From assembly GCA_019722365.1 (NCBI GenBank), contig JADFUC010000313.1, positions 1-64,000 of the forward strand: a DNA stretch of 64,000 nucleotides, written 5' to 3'. This document shows, piece after piece, positions 44,161 through 56,727 of this stretch. The notes below the pieces were generated by a model that saw only the letters and a program-made list of their open reading frames with translations, was not told the DNA's origin and did no database searches. The stretch comes from Lithospermum erythrorhizon (taxonomy: Eukaryota > Streptophyta > Magnoliopsida > Boraginales > Boraginaceae). Each line of letters starts with the position of its first letter. Positions within the stretch are counted from its first letter, which is position 1. A program made the position numbers and the translations under genes.

Positions 44161-44364
44161 GACCTAATGTGAGGCCCCGGACCATGCTCACTGCTTTGTT
44201 GCTTTCCTTGGGGGAGGCGACACTATGAGTGCGATGGAATCTTACCTAGCGCTCGGGATTACCTCGTGAGTAGGCACTCCCAAGATAGGAAGACCTCCCG
44301 ACGTCATTATCCCCAGTGATATAGATGTAGCCACATGGAAGCCAAAATAAGGTATTCTTAGTGG

Positions 44365-44905
44365 GGCTCAGGAGCTAGCAAAATGCCGGACAATGCTTCG
44401 AGAGAAACATGATCGTAATGCGTGTACTGAAAGAATCATCACAACGACATCATATATCTCGGCGGTATAAGGGTCCTTTTGCTCTGCGAATGTCTTGACC
44501 CATTCAATAGCACAGCGTATGCAAAAATTCTCCATCAAAACTTCATTAGAGACCGTCCTATTTTCGGCATACGTAGAGGATTCGCTTTGGGCGTCATGGT
44601 GTGATGAGTAAACAAAAGAAGATGGCGAGAACTAATCTAATCACTTTTGTCCAGTCTTTATTACAATCATGGCATGACTCAAGTAGTCGGAGTTTTCTTA
44701 GGCTACTGACTATGGTTTCTAGCTGGCCCTTAAATAGAGGAGTATGTCTGATGAGTTTGTACCATAAATCGAGTAGCGTCGTAGATGCACCAAGTAGCGC
44801 GTCGTCCTGACGATCGCTTTCGGTGAATGTGACCCTTCCGAAATCCTGAAATGATAGAAAAAAATATGTTAGAAGGAGGAGAGTATTGTGTGTATGCAAA
44901 CACAA
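44365..44905 (-). pseudogene. Decayed coding fragment of unknown origin
   Basis: Two adjoining - strand frames have protein-like composition. The first (44594-44905) contains DFGRVTFTESDRQDDALLGA, LLDLWYKLIRH, LFKGQLETIVSSLRKLRLLE and CHDCNKDWTKVI. The second, shifted and open at about 44365-44610, contains SESSTYAENRTVSNEVLMEN, AIEWVKTFAEQKDP and IYDVVVMILS. Leu-rich amphipathic helices dominate. I do not recognise the family. It could be a captured host gene fragment or a diverged retroelement gag. Confidence 0.3.
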
Positions 44906-45231
44906 AGTATCTCAGCTACAAGTATCTCAGGTACAAGTATCTCGGCTACAAAGTATCTCAGCTACAAGTATCTCAGGTACAAGTATCTCGACTCTAGTAT
45001 CTAAATTCTAGTATCTCGGAGGTACAAGTATCTCGGCTACAAAGTATCTCGACTACAAAGAAGCATGGGTACAAGTATCTCGGCTATAAAGTATCTCAGC
45101 TACAAGTATCTCGGCTACAAAGTATCTTAGCTACAAAGTATCCTCGGTACAAAGTATTTTAGAGTTCTGAAGTATACCATTCTGAAAGTATCTCATTCTG
45201 ATATCTACGACTCCAAAGTATCTCGGCCTAG
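44902..45231 (+). repeat. Minisatellite of a roughly 16-bp GTATCTCGGCTACAAA unit
   Basis: About twenty imperfect copies of a 15-17 bp unit, gtatctc-(a/g)-gctacaa(a), run almost without interruption, degenerating toward the right (gtattttagagttctg, gtatctcattctg). Variants ggtacaa and gactcta are interspersed. It is non-coding and lies directly beside the unknown coding fragment at 44365-44905. Confidence 0.9.
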
Positions 45232-45750
45232 AAATGTCTTGACCATGATCCACCGCGGGATACAGAAAGTATAATATAGTGAAAGAAAGGAGAAAAGAAG
45301 GGGAAAACAACATTTTTTACGAAGCATAAAATGAATCAAAACAGAAAACAATACTTACTATACTTTACTATTCGATGAATAAATAAATGGCGAAACCTTG
45401 GACGACAACGAGAAGTATTAAGCGTGGAAGAGAATAAAAAAAATCAAAATACTCAAAAGTCAATCATTGGCTATTTTTGATTGTCCTTATAATGGTGGTA
45501 GTTCATGGTACGATTAAAAAAAGTACATCTAGCTTGAACGTATGCTTTAACAATTGTTATGAACACTACACCTCAGCATGAATCTTGAGCGAGGGATATA
45601 CTATATATGTATATGTATATATATATGCATGCAATTGAAACCATCCTAAAGGTTGCAAAAAAAAAAAAGTAACAAAGAGTGGCAAATTAGATTTGGGAGA
45701 AAACCAGATATACAAATCCAAAGTGGACAAGAACAACATTCCCCACCAGT

Positions 45751-46660
45751 ATGCTTTGCTATAACTTCTATTTGATTAAATGCGGTGAGCCTTATATAGG
45801 TCCACCATTTGACAAAGTGAAGAGACCAACCGGAAATTCCTTAATTGAGTTGCATAAAGGAATTTCCAAGGATGGAAGGATTAGCAAGCCGGTCGCATAT
45901 GTCATACCGAGAACTTGTGATGCCAAAAGAAGCAGCTTACGTGATATTGGAGCTTATACTTATGATTTATCCGTCACGAAGATGATACATGCATTTGTTA
46001 AAATCGTTACGAAAATGGGTGAAGGTAGCCGAGGATGCGTGTCGATGAGGATGAGGATAGTGCAATGCTTCTCCCGGTGTTGATTTGAGCCGTAAGAAAT
46101 AGTTTAGTCTTGAGTACTCCTTATAGATGATAGGGGCAACATAATGAAAATAAACACTATTTTATAGATTTTTATAGACATGGAGGTAATGTCCTTTAAA
46201 TGTGCCGTGATCTTGGAGCAAAGATAGGGTGATTAGGATCGTGAGCCATTAGGGAATCGGAGTTTAGTGGAAGTTTGTTACATGATTCAAAATTTTAAGA
46301 AGTTGGAGGAGGTGGATGCATTTCCCGCTTTTGTTAAATTTATGTTTGTTGACAAGGAAGGGAAAATTAAGAGGTGGACACGTATGCCAAGCTATTACTT
46401 ATCCAAAGGTTAATGGCTCAGTTGTTCGGCGGATTAATTCTTTGGAAATTGGTTAAATGGAGTTAGCAAAATTGAATGTATGCTCAAATCTCTTTAACGG
46501 TCTTGCTTGATATGCACATTAAGATGACACTTATGTCATTGATAATTGATGACAAATGTGATTGGATAAGAAATGAAGCTCGCCCGGTAAAATGTCCACA
46601 TGGATTACCTTGGTTACCTCCAACTTCTGATTATTATGTGTTGCTTGACAAAGTATGAAT
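45751..46660 (+). pseudogene. Decayed coding stretch, family not recognised
   Basis: Three + strand frames are protein-like. At 45751-46083: GEPYIGPPFDKVKRPTGNSL, then HKGISKDGRISKPVAYVIPR and DIGAYTYDLSVTKMIHAFVK. At about 46240-46413: EPLGNRSLVEVCYMIQNFKK, then DAFPAFVKFMFVDKEGKIKR. At 46476-46658: CDWIRNEARPVKCPHGLPWL. They are separated by stops and shifts. The Lys/Gly-rich turns and spacing hint at a transposon-encoded protein, and the stretch lies just upstream of an LTR (46849), but I could not match it to a known family. Confidence 0.3.
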
Positions 46661-46848
46661 GAGCAAGTCCTTAGGTGGACCTGTGGTTGATTACCAAAGT
46701 GAACATTTATGAGTGGCATCTGGCGCGGATCCATCTAGCACGGCCAGAAAATGATGCGAGGTTATGCACTTGAAGGCTGGATTGATTGAACCCGATCACT
46801 CCCAAAGACTTCGTTGCATATGAATACGTGATTCGATTCGAGGGCATT

Positions 46849-47702
46849 TATTGGTAGTGATATTTTAACTAATAAATTTTCGAGTGGTAATTAATTAAGG
46901 GAGTTTCAATTTAATAAGTTATATTTTTGGAATTTAATTAATTAAATCATACGGTCCAATTAAATATTTATTTGTGACGTTTATTATCAAATTATGAATT
47001 GTCGCTAGGAAATTGGATATTAATTGCCAAATACGACATATAGAGAAATTGGATTATAATAAATAATGATTTTCTCTAAATAAATATATAGAAATAATTA
47101 AAGGCTAGATAATTATGCCTTTTGAACCAATAAGCACGATATATTTGTGAATCAAATGTATGATTATTCTTTAATTAAATTTAAGAATAGTATTGGGAGG
47201 CCTGAAGTCGAGGTCGAGCCCGATCCATCACCCAATGCCTATAAATAGAGGCATTCTTCTTCATTCAAGGGGGGAGGGGGGGGACTTTCATTGCAAGAAG
47301 ACAAAATCGAGAATAAGAGAAAGCTCACACAAAAATTCTAGAGAACTTCTACATCGGCTTTAGTCGCATCTAAAGGCTTGAGAGCTTTTTTTGAATCTTG
47401 AGATCTTCAAGTATTTGAATCTTGAGCATTCAAGGAGCTTCAAATATTCAAACATTCAAGCATCCAAGTTCGAATCAAAGGTATTGAGTCCTTGGGTGAA
47501 GTGTCTGTTTCTCCCAGTGTTCGAGATGTAATTCGTGATCGAGTTCAAGAACAAGCTGTTAAGGCCCTTGACTTGTAATGTGAAGTATGATCAGAGGAAC
47601 AAATAGAGATTGTACACAAATCATATCAACAATATTTTTTGCAACTGCTTATTTTCTTGTCTTTAATCATCATCTTTAGACCGAAGAAAATTTGTTGTTA
47701 CA
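46849..47702 (+). mobile_element. LTR of unassigned retrotransposon, about 850 bp
   Basis: The first 420 bp match 42712-43140 and end with the same promoter-like caatgcctataaatagaggc (47238-47257). Beyond it comes an R/U5-like region with a repeated ttcaag/ttgaatc motif, a stretch agattgtacacaaatca and a T-rich tail, typical of plant LTR transcription ends. A likely end is ttgttaca near 47702. No primer site or internal gene was recognised to the right. Confidence 0.55.
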
Positions 47703-50700
47703 GTAATGTATCGGCTATTTGGGGTGGGGTGGAGGGAGCTTTTGGTTTCCTTTTTCTTTTCTCAAAAGATGATGGAGTGAATTATTGAACGTGAATTAAA
47801 TAAGCTTTATTTAATAAATTCTCAACGACTGTTCTAACATAAATAAAACTCTTTATCCCCTATGATTTCGACGATTATGGGGTAAATTCCATTATTGAAA
47901 TTTTGCCATAAATTGTTTTCTCACTGTTACACTTTAAATCCGAGAAATTTATGATTGTATTATTAGTTCGATTTCGTTGTATGTGTGTGACGTCTTAGGT
48001 CCAATCGACAAGAGTTGTGTATTAATTAATATTGAGCGGACCATAGTAAGTCATCATAACCCCTAATATTTATTTGGCGAAATGGCTAATATAAGTAATT
48101 TTCATTACAATTAATATCTTATTGCTTATCTTAAATAAGTAATCCGTGCGTTTTTTCAATCTATTCTATTAGCCTGCAAGGTTCAAAATTTCGGCTTCAT
48201 ATTATGAAGCAAAGAAGATTACAAAGGAATTAGGATTTACTAGTCAAAGATAAATTTGTAATATTGCTTGAGAATTCGGCCGTCCACTGAGTTAAGAATG
48301 GAATTCAAATCACGGGCCAGCAAATTAAATGTCGATGGATGACTCCAATTTAAAAATCGCGTGTTCATAAATAAACGATACTACAAACTACATCGAAAAT
48401 GGCGGTTTTTAGAGCAATGATCCGTCGTGGTATTTAACATGGCGCAACGACGATATACCACAAACAACCGAGCTGAAAGTCGATATCTGTTGATGCGAAA
48501 TTTTGAAATAACAACTTGACATACAAATCCAAATAAGATAAAGAACAACAGGCGTGAGGATCTTGACGCTAGATGTGCACCTCGACACGAATAGGTGGAT
48601 TACACGAACAAACCCAAAAATGATGAAGCTCCACTGTCGGCTAGCCCATACTTGAATAGGGTGTAGGCTGAGAAGCTTAGTAAAATACTTCGAGAGTGGA
48701 CATTAGCTTGGCGCTCTCGATTAGTGCAATTTAAAATAATTAGTTTTGTATATGATAGATGGAGTGTTTCAAAATTGTTGTGCAATGTATGGCCATTATA
48801 TAAAAATCATCTAGTTCATTCATTGTCAAAATGCATAATCTATGAACTGCGTCAACCAAATATAAATATTTTGAATAAAGGACATTGACAAAGATAATCG
48901 GCCATTTCCCAAGCAGTGACAAGCAATGCCAAATAAGTCCACAACTACATTCTGTCGGTCAACGTAGTAGGCAGCGACTATACAACTAGACCACCCGACA
49001 CTGCAACTCACGCCCTTGACGCTGGTACTACTCGACTCCATGGCTTCTGACCCGATGGGCTCGGCTTGACTTAGTCAAATCAATCGAGTCATGTCGACTC
49101 GTGGCATTTCGTGCTCGACTGCTTGGTTTGCAGCCTGGCAAACACAAATGGCTGTTTAGGGGAAGAGGCATAAAAGTAGGGGTAAATTGTCAGCACTTGC
49201 GTTGCTGCTGCAACTTCGCCGGTGGCATTCAAATTAATCCACCTTGCATTACATTTGACCAAACTTTCGATGAACTTTTTGCTTTAATGGTTTTAATATT
49301 TAAAATGTTTTATAAACTGTTTGGCTTGCTGTTCCAAATTCAAATACTCTTTAAATGTACACGAAGATAGTCAATGCGCAACGCTTTGGAAAATCACAGC
49401 ACCTCTTTTCAAAAACACTGTGACTTTGAAATGCAACTTTGGCCAAATCTTATTAACAACAAAATGATGGCAAATGGCAGGTAACTATCAACATAACTTT
49501 GAAAAGCCAATTTGACACTGGCTTGGGCGATACTTGCCATATTTAAAACCTTGAGCATAGGTAACCCAAAGGAGAGATGGAAGCCTAAAGGCTTAGATGG
49601 CTTTGGCTCCCAAAATAACTTGGGTTAGGAATCTTTGACATCGGAGGCCAGGAATTACCAGCGATAACTACTGACTGACTACAGATAACAATTCTTCCAA
49701 AACCTTGGTTTCTTGAAATTTGGTGATTGACATTTGGTGCAAAAATAATTTGGCGCTTTTTAGTTCTTGTTTCTAATCAAGATGACAACTAATACGAATT
49801 TATGGTTTATAGCATTTTCAGAGTTTGAATATTTGTGCTTATGTTAATTTTAAAACATGGTTTCGATATTGTGGGGTTTATGCGATTACGTATTATTGTT
49901 TAGATGTTGACCATACGTTGTTTCGGATCAATGGTACCTCTTTTTATAAGTAGTGGCATACCAATAGTTTTGTTTCGATAAGGTATTTTTGTTGTATATC
50001 AAAAGAATACCATATTGTTATCACGTATGGTATGTAGCACCATAATTGAAACTACAAAATAATAATATGGTGGTATTTATTCACATCAAGAGACCATGGG
50101 AACATGTGTGATTATATATGAAATACCATTTATGATATGGTTATGGTATGTAGTACTAATGCGGAATACCATCGTCTTTCCAACAATGGGCATGCACTAG
50201 TTTTATTAAAATGTCGGGTTGCAATGTAGGACACATCTTGACGAGAATTACAAAAATTCAGTCTGATGAGGATCCTTCACTTGATACACAAACTAGCTCG
50301 AGATGGGTGATGAACAATGTGATTGGGAATTTTTCAAAGGAATCAAATGTAAATTTGTAGGTTTGAATTCATTTATTTATATATGTACTAATTATATATA
50401 TCTGACTATATTAGGTCTCGTCAAGTTTGGGAGGATAACTAAAAAAAAAAGGGTAGTGCGAAATTTCCTATACGTGGAATTGTGGAAGGCGTTTCGATGT
50501 CACTTTGAATGCGCAGAGACGGATGGATTTAGAGAACACACTATCAAGAATCGGCATTTTACCATTGGTTGTTCGGCTAAAGGTTGGTTCTAGTTTTCCG
50601 ATCACATGTGAAGGCTGGAACAATTTAGATAAGGAGAAAAAAGACAAGTGCGGAGAGAGGTAGAGGAAGTAAACTGTCATTATTAGTATTATCTTTTATG

Positions 50701-51359
50701 TAGTGGCGGAATATGAATTGAAAAGGTAATAGTTGTTTGAATAGGGAGCACATATAGTTACTAACACCAATTCTCTACTAACATGCTAACATCTTATGTG
50801 GCAAAAAAAAAGTGACACATCATCACCAATTAAAAGAAAAGAGACAAAAATCCCCAAAGCGAACCGAGCAACTCATTTCCTCTCTGCCGTTATTGAGAAA
50901 CACAAATCAACTTGACTCACTTGATTAATCTTGTAACTTAATTTGAAATTGAAATCCAAATCAACAAAAAATTGAAAAATCGTCATCCAACAGATTGGAC
51001 AAATATGAAACAAGTATGAACCAAATTGAATATATTTCGAGTTTTTTCACATTATTGTAGTATTTGGAGTTTTCAAAAATAAAAAATTAAGAGAGGAAAA
51101 TTGTAATTACGTAGCGAATGTAGATTATAAATTAGAAAATGCATGTGTTGATTTTGAATTCTGAGAAACATATATTTAAGCGTTTCTATTTTAGGTTTTC
51201 AATAATAAAAAATTAAGTGCAAAAATATGTTTTGTAGGCAATTTCGAGTATAAATTAGAACATTCATGTTCATATTTTGATTATAAAACTTTTATTTGTT
51301 GTTTCCATTGTTAAAATAGTGTTGTAAGTCTAAAATCTGTAAATAATTAAAATAAATTA
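47703..51359. other. Non-coding DNA, probably old repeat debris
   Basis: No gene, RNA or named element recognised. The open frames of up to 96 codons (for example 49101-49370, 50303-50593) lack recognisable domains and overlap frames on the other strand. Motifs such as ggtatgtagcacc/ggtatgtagtact recur near 50029 and 50143, suggesting a degraded repeat. Confidence 0.4.
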
Positions 51360-51840
51360 AATCTGAGTATATGAAAACTGAAGACATAGAATTTTAAGTA
51401 CATATATATTAGGATAAAACTTTTTTATATGAAATTAATGTGTTTAAATGATTTGACAGTATATGTGTACTCAATATATGAATCTGAGTACATATATACT
51501 CTTTTGAAACTTAGTTTTAGTTGTTTGTGAGTTTAAAGGTGTATGAAGTATATTTGTACTCAAAACATAAAATTTGAGTACAATAATACTATACAAATAT
51601 GTATTTCAAATTCTGAATATGTGAAATGTTTTGAGAATATATATACTCAAAACCTCTAAATTTGAGTACACATATACTATATAAAAACTTAGTTTAATTT
51701 TGTAAGACTTTAAATTTTTTGAAATATATTTGTAGTCAAAACATATAAAATTGAATACACATAATCTATGGAAACTTAGTTTTAGTCCTTAATACTTTAA
51801 ATATTTTGTAGTATATGTGTATTGAAAAGATAAAAATGTG
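51360..51840. repeat. Degenerate tandem array of a roughly 100-bp AT-rich unit
   Basis: At least four imperfect units contain the ordered motifs (aa)tctgagtacatatatact, then aacttagttttagt, then ttttgaagtatatttgtactc, then aaaacataaaattt. Copies of the first motif occur near 51482, 51580, 51660 and 51750, each followed by variants of the others. There is no coding potential. Confidence 0.65.
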
Positions 51841-52592
51841 GCATTATCACATTCAGAACCAAGAACCAACAGCTACAGAGTTGAATGAAATTTCATCGGC
51901 ATCCTTAACAATAATAGCACCTTGAGCATCAGAAGATGAACACAAACTACTGCGAACAAAAATCAAACAAGAAGTGAAGTAAAATAAAAAAATAATTATT
52001 TATTAAATAACATAAACAACATCAAGTGAACTATGAATTACAAACCTTTTGCTTATGCATGGCTGAATTTTGAGCAGCGAATTAATCAGATTACTTGATT
52101 TAAATACTCAAAACAAAAATTGATGATCAAAATTAAATACAAAACGAAACAAGCAAACATAAATTGATGATTAATCGGATAAAAACTGACAAAATCAACC
52201 GAAAATATTTTTGACGAAATTGAGAAAATTTAGGTTGAAAATAATGAAGAAACTAACTAATTTGAATTAATGTGAATTTTAGTTAGAAATTAATGAGCTG
52301 AAATCTTTGTCCAATTTGACTAGTAATTAATGAGCCATTTTTGAGAATTGGCTTATTAATGAGACCAAATTAATGGTGAAGGCCACTGAGGAAACATTTG
52401 GACCATATAATGGCTATCCAATTTTGTAAATGGGCGGATCTGATTAAAGCGGGCGGATTATTTGTGGGGCTGAGCTCAAATAGTCGAAGTTAGCATAATT
52501 AGCATGAGTGAGCGTTAGCACTAGATCCAGCTCCGTTTGAATATGCCTACAAATTTTAGGAACAGAGTACTACTATAAAGATTAAAATAATT
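51841..52592. other. Non-coding stretch left of the hAT element
   Basis: AT-rich sequence with no recognised gene. Confidence 0.4.
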
Positions 52593-52613
52593 CAGGGCGG
52601 CCCTGGGTCTAGG

Positions 52614-54727
52614 CAGGGGTGGGCAACGGCCCAGGGCCTTCCCAGGAGGTAGACATGTCAAAGGGGCCAGGCCGGGCCAGCCGATTCGGTATGAGCCAAA
52701 TCGAGCGGGCTCCGGCCGAGGTTAGAGCCCCGATTCTTACGAGCCGGGCATCAAACTTCTTTGGGCCCTTGTCGACGAGGCTTAGTGTCTCGAGGCTTTT
52801 TAGTAATAACGTCAAATTTGAAGCGTTACCGGAATTGAATTTCTGATTACAGAAATTAAGAATAAAGCGTTGCGAGTAGATCAAGCGTGGTAGCGGCGAT
52901 CTCAGCGGCCTTATTTTGAGAGCGTTGGTGAGATAGCAGTAGTATTATGAATAAACATTACCACGTCGATCGAGCGTGGTAGCGTTTATTCTTAAGCAAC
53001 TAGTTTTATATCATTGGCATTAAGCGTTGCAGCGTCATCGGCGTGGTAGCGTTCTGACCTGCGAGGAATCTTGACGTTCAGCGTTATTGGTGACCTCTTT
53101 AAATAGAGAGGGGCCGCTGAGGAAACTTGTTTTCTCGCAAATGCATGCTTGATCTAAGCACTTAATCAGAAAAGCAGGTGCTTTGTATATTCGTAAGCAT
53201 TCTTGATAGAAATTAAATAATTTCTTTTATGATAAAGCTACTTGATCGCCAATTAAAGCGATATTTGATTAATTCGGCTTAATCTAAAACGATCTTGGCT
53301 TGCCTTGCTCGATTCGGTATTCTCATCTTTTTAGTTGTTATTTGCTATATTTTGTTGTTTACATTTATAATGGCCTAGCGACCAGTAGTGCTACGATTCA
53401 AAATAATCTTGTTAAATTTAGAAGATGATTTACTTATGGAGTCCTACCGTAATTAATTCTCAATCTAGTGTTAATCTGAGGTAATAATGAGAAAAAGTTA
53501 GAGTTTGGAACCACTTTGATGGCGATCAGTGAAGCGAAAGCAATTTGTGCATATTGTAAGATGAATTAGTATGGAAAGCGGGAGGGGGCAAGGTGGTCTT
53601 GGAATGGGTTGGGTGAACACTTAAATAACAAATATCAAATAACTAAGGATAGTGTTCTAGGTGGGAGGAGGCGGTGTGCAAGCAACTTGATTAATACTCG
53701 AAACCTTTGGAAATTTTAGTTTTTAATGAGTTTTTTTTATAAAATGGAGTCAATGAAATTTGTGAGTGGTAGTAATTTGCCTTTTAATCTTTGTGATGAA
53801 TTAAGATTTTATTCGTTGGATTGAGCTATTAACCCCCGAGCTCATAAAGTATCCCCCTACTTATCAAGCTGTGCCCTCGGAAATATTTTAAAGATCAAAA
53901 AAGAACTTATAGGTAAGATGATGAATACTTTGCCTTGGAAAGTTTGTTTGACGAGTGATATTGGTGTGTTCGATGATTTTGATATAATGTGTGTTACATG
54001 TCATTGGATTGATATAGATTGGGTTTTACAAAGAAGAATTATATATTTTCGCTCGGGGTGCTAAACATAACAACGTACAAAATATAATGCGCCGCCGAAA
54101 ACAATAAAATTATTAGAAATATTTTCGAAGAATATAATTGTTTGAATAAAAAATTGCTTCTATTTCCTTTGATAATGCATGTGCGACAATGTAGCTATTG
54201 ACACACTTAAAATGGAATGTAAGCCGGATTATAATGAGCTTCTTTTCGTATTGGAAATGTTTATGTGATGTTGTTTCTATCGTTGACTTCGGTTTGTGTT
54301 GTTGCTAAAATGCATTACAGCAGCGATACTGCGTTAGCATTAGTAGCAAACATAATGGCATTGCAAGTATTAATTCACCAGATATATCTACGTGGCTTTA
54401 AGCGTTACCACGCCTAGATTAGCGTTACCGCACGTTAATTTCATATATTTAGACACGTATTGGTGGTTAACGTTACCGTGTCTATTATAAGCGTGAAATA
54501 GCGTTTGTGCGGGCTTAAAGGGGCCTCGAACCCGGAACCGGGCCGAAGGCCCGTGTAAGCGAGCCGGGCCCGGTGAGGCGCTAAACTCCTTAGCCCATGC
54601 CTCGGTTCGTTTATAAGCAATTTGGTGGGCCCTTTCGTGGGCACTGAGGCACGGATCGGACCAGGCAGACTGCAAGGGCAAAGCCAGCGAATAATGGCCG
54701 GGCCGGTTCGTTTGCCAGGGAGGGTCC
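52614..54727 (+). mobile_element. Decayed hAT-superfamily DNA transposon
   Basis: The left end caggggtgggcaacggccc is of the kind seen at plant hAT elements, followed by a GGCC/CGGG-rich subterminal region. A second caggg-type end begins 21 bp earlier (52593). The right side (54520-54727) is again GGCC/CGGG-rich, ending near cgtttgccagggagggt, a poor inverted match. Subterminal motif agcgtggtagcg recurs on the left (52885, 52974, 53039) and appears inverted as cgttaccacgcc or cgttaccg on the right (54402, 54423, 54470). Between them lie remnants of a hAT transposase (53480-54210). The identification rests mainly on that coding remnant plus the subterminal repeats; I found no convincing 8-bp target duplication. 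Confidence 0.7.
53480..54210 (+). pseudogene. hAT transposase remnant (BED finger and core pieces)
   Basis: Several broken frames carry family landmarks in the right order. VWNHFDGD comes first, then after a shift SEAKAICAYCKM...LGEHLNNK, the C-x2-C...H pattern of a BED zinc finger that binds transposon ends (about 53500-53630). Further on, CVTCHWIDIDWVLQRRIIYF (about 53990-54050) corresponds to the conserved T-x-H-[YW]-I-D-x-x-W-x-L-x-x-[KR]-I-x-x-F segment of plant hAT transposases. It is followed by a DNVAIDTLK-like stretch (54187-54213). Intervening parts are missing or scrambled, so it is nonfunctional. Confidence 0.7.
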
Positions 54728-55207
54728 CGTATTTTTTAAAATTTTCATTAGTCCATATAACTATATTTTGTGTTTGGCCCAAAGTTTACAAGCCATGACA
54801 TTCGGTAGTTGATAGGCTAACTAAATGAAAGAAATAACTCGATCCGGCCAAATCGATCCGATAACCTAACTAATCTAAATATCCACGTATTAAATGTATT
54901 TAATCGATCAATAATTTACTCCATTGTTATTATTCAATTTTTGTTATGAATATAGCTATATGGCAATAAATAGGCAGGAGAATAAGAAAAAAAGGAGGGG
55001 AATAGATTTTATTCTTTGATATTGATACATTCTGAGGGTGCTGTTATGAGAACTGATATCTGATACGTATGGTATAGCTTGGTAAATAAGTAGCCTACTT
55101 TCTAGCTTCTTAATCGAGCTATCTCTTTCTTACTAAACAAGACGAGATGTCAAGACAACCCGTTATTTCCATAACAAATTCAATATTTTGTTTCTTAACT
55201 TTTCTTT
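54728..55207. other. Non-coding stretch
   Basis: AT-rich DNA between the hAT element and the duplicated segment that follows. No feature recognised. Confidence 0.4.
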
Positions 55208-55490
55208 CTATTGGGTTTGGACATTAAAAGCTTCATTCCAATGGTTTATTTCCGTTGAAATGGAGCATTATAGAGAGTAGATACTAGAAATGAAAAGAGT
55301 TGAATACTTATATATGCATATGCAAATTGGAATTTTCATAGCTCTCCTATGGAGTTGGACATTAAAGTTCATTCAATGTATTGTTTATTTTGTTAAAGTG
55401 GAGCATTATAAGTAGAGACTAGAAAATAGAGAAAAGAGTTGAACACTATATATGCATGGCACAAATTGGAATTTGGAAAGGCAGATAAAA
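55208..55490 (+). repeat. Tandem duplication of a roughly 145-bp segment
   Basis: The block ggacattaaa...ttcattc-aatg...gtttattt...gttaaa/gtggagcattata...gactagaaa...aaaagagttgaa...atatatgcat...caaattggaatttt runs from about 55216 to 55340 and repeats from about 55358 to 55482, with small indels. Confidence 0.8.
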
Positions 55491-55554
55491 GTTAAATCGA
55501 GAATATCAATAATCAATTATCATATTTTAATTGACAACATGGGTTGTTATTTAT

Positions 55555-56727
55555 TGTTGTAAGCGAAGTAGCGACTCGCTAATTTAATAATAGAATTAAA
55601 ATACTGAGTTATTAAATTGATTAACGTAAAATTTAAAAGAACACTTTTTATATTTCATATACGATAAATGTTGATGTGAAATTTATAGTCGAGGAGTAAG
55701 TTGAATCGAGAGGTAATAAGCGAGCCCAAGAAGCGTTAGAGATTTTCATCATCGCTTCGTTTTCCGTCGTCATTTCGGATACCAAGCAGGCGCCAGAGTG
55801 AATAAATTAAAGAAACAAAACCCACACAGTGGCGAAACACCCCGATTTCCCTTGATTTTATTTCTTGATTTCTCCTCCGTCGCTTGAGCTTTGGCCCTCA
55901 AATTTCTTGGAAGTTTCCACTTAAATCATCTGCTTCGATTGAGTAAAAGGCCGAAACTTTTTGTGTATTTCTTGAGTTTCGAATAGGTTGACTTTTTGTA
56001 TTTCGATTTTTATTGCTACAATTGATTCTTGGGTTTTAGATTAGTTGTTCTTGAGTTGAAATTAAGCATTTGGATGAGTAATTCGTGACGTTTTAGGGAC
56101 GTTGACTTTTTGGAATTTAGTTTGACTTCGGGGTTTGAGGTTTAATATTGTATATAGAAAGTACTATCTGAACTTAGATTATAGTATAGGAGATGATAAT
56201 AACCGATTTTTTTGGTAGAAAAGTGTTCTTTATAGATTTGGAGTTGACTTTCGAGTTGACTTTGGGTTTGACTTTCCAAAACGTTTTTAAAATGATATAA
56301 GTATGTTGTTGGATCTTTATTATAGTTGTTAGAGGTGGAAATTGTGATTTATAGGTTGTTGGATGAATATATGTTGAAATTAGTTTTATTAGTTTTGAGT
56401 AGTAAATGGGTTTTGGGATTAGAGGTTGTTAGAAATGGGTTTAATTAGTTGGGAAAGTTGATATTTGGGTTGATTAAAATTGTTTAAAGTGTTAGTACTT
56501 GGGTTAGTGTGAGGGCCGAAAGTTAGGAGTTGAGGTTTGTTGATATTTTGTCGCTTAGTTTATCATTTAAGCTTAACTAGTAATATTTATTTCAAAGTCA
56601 CTTTTGTGGAGTACTAAAAGTGTTAAAAGAGAGTTTTTAATGAAGTCATAGTAATGTGCTTTCGGTATTTTGTTTTAGCAGGCTTCGGAATGCGAGGAAA
56701 GGCTTGCGGATCGATTGATTTCTCGCG
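55555..56727 (+). mobile_element. Family 1 long repeat, copy 5, left part
   Basis: It starts TGTTGTAAGCGAAGTAGCGA and shares, in order, with the copy at 12456-15282 (reverse): atgttgatgt-gaaat, agttgaatcgagaggta, the TTGACTTT cluster (55984-56275), a ctttattatagttgtt block (56317) and the gatcgattga-ttctcg block (56709-56725). It breaks off at 56727, where the reverse-oriented family 2 repeat begins. It resumes after about 59480. Confidence 0.65.

Noticed and set aside
44860..45240. Possible CRISPR-like array of regularly spaced repeats
   Set aside because: The units are head-to-tail without unique spacers, and the genome is plant nuclear. It is a minisatellite.
42712..47702. One complete LTR retrotransposon bounded by the two matching LTR segments
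   Set aside because: The segments match only up to the TATA box and then diverge completely. The gag fragment lies outside the pair, so two independent or chimeric insertions are more likely.
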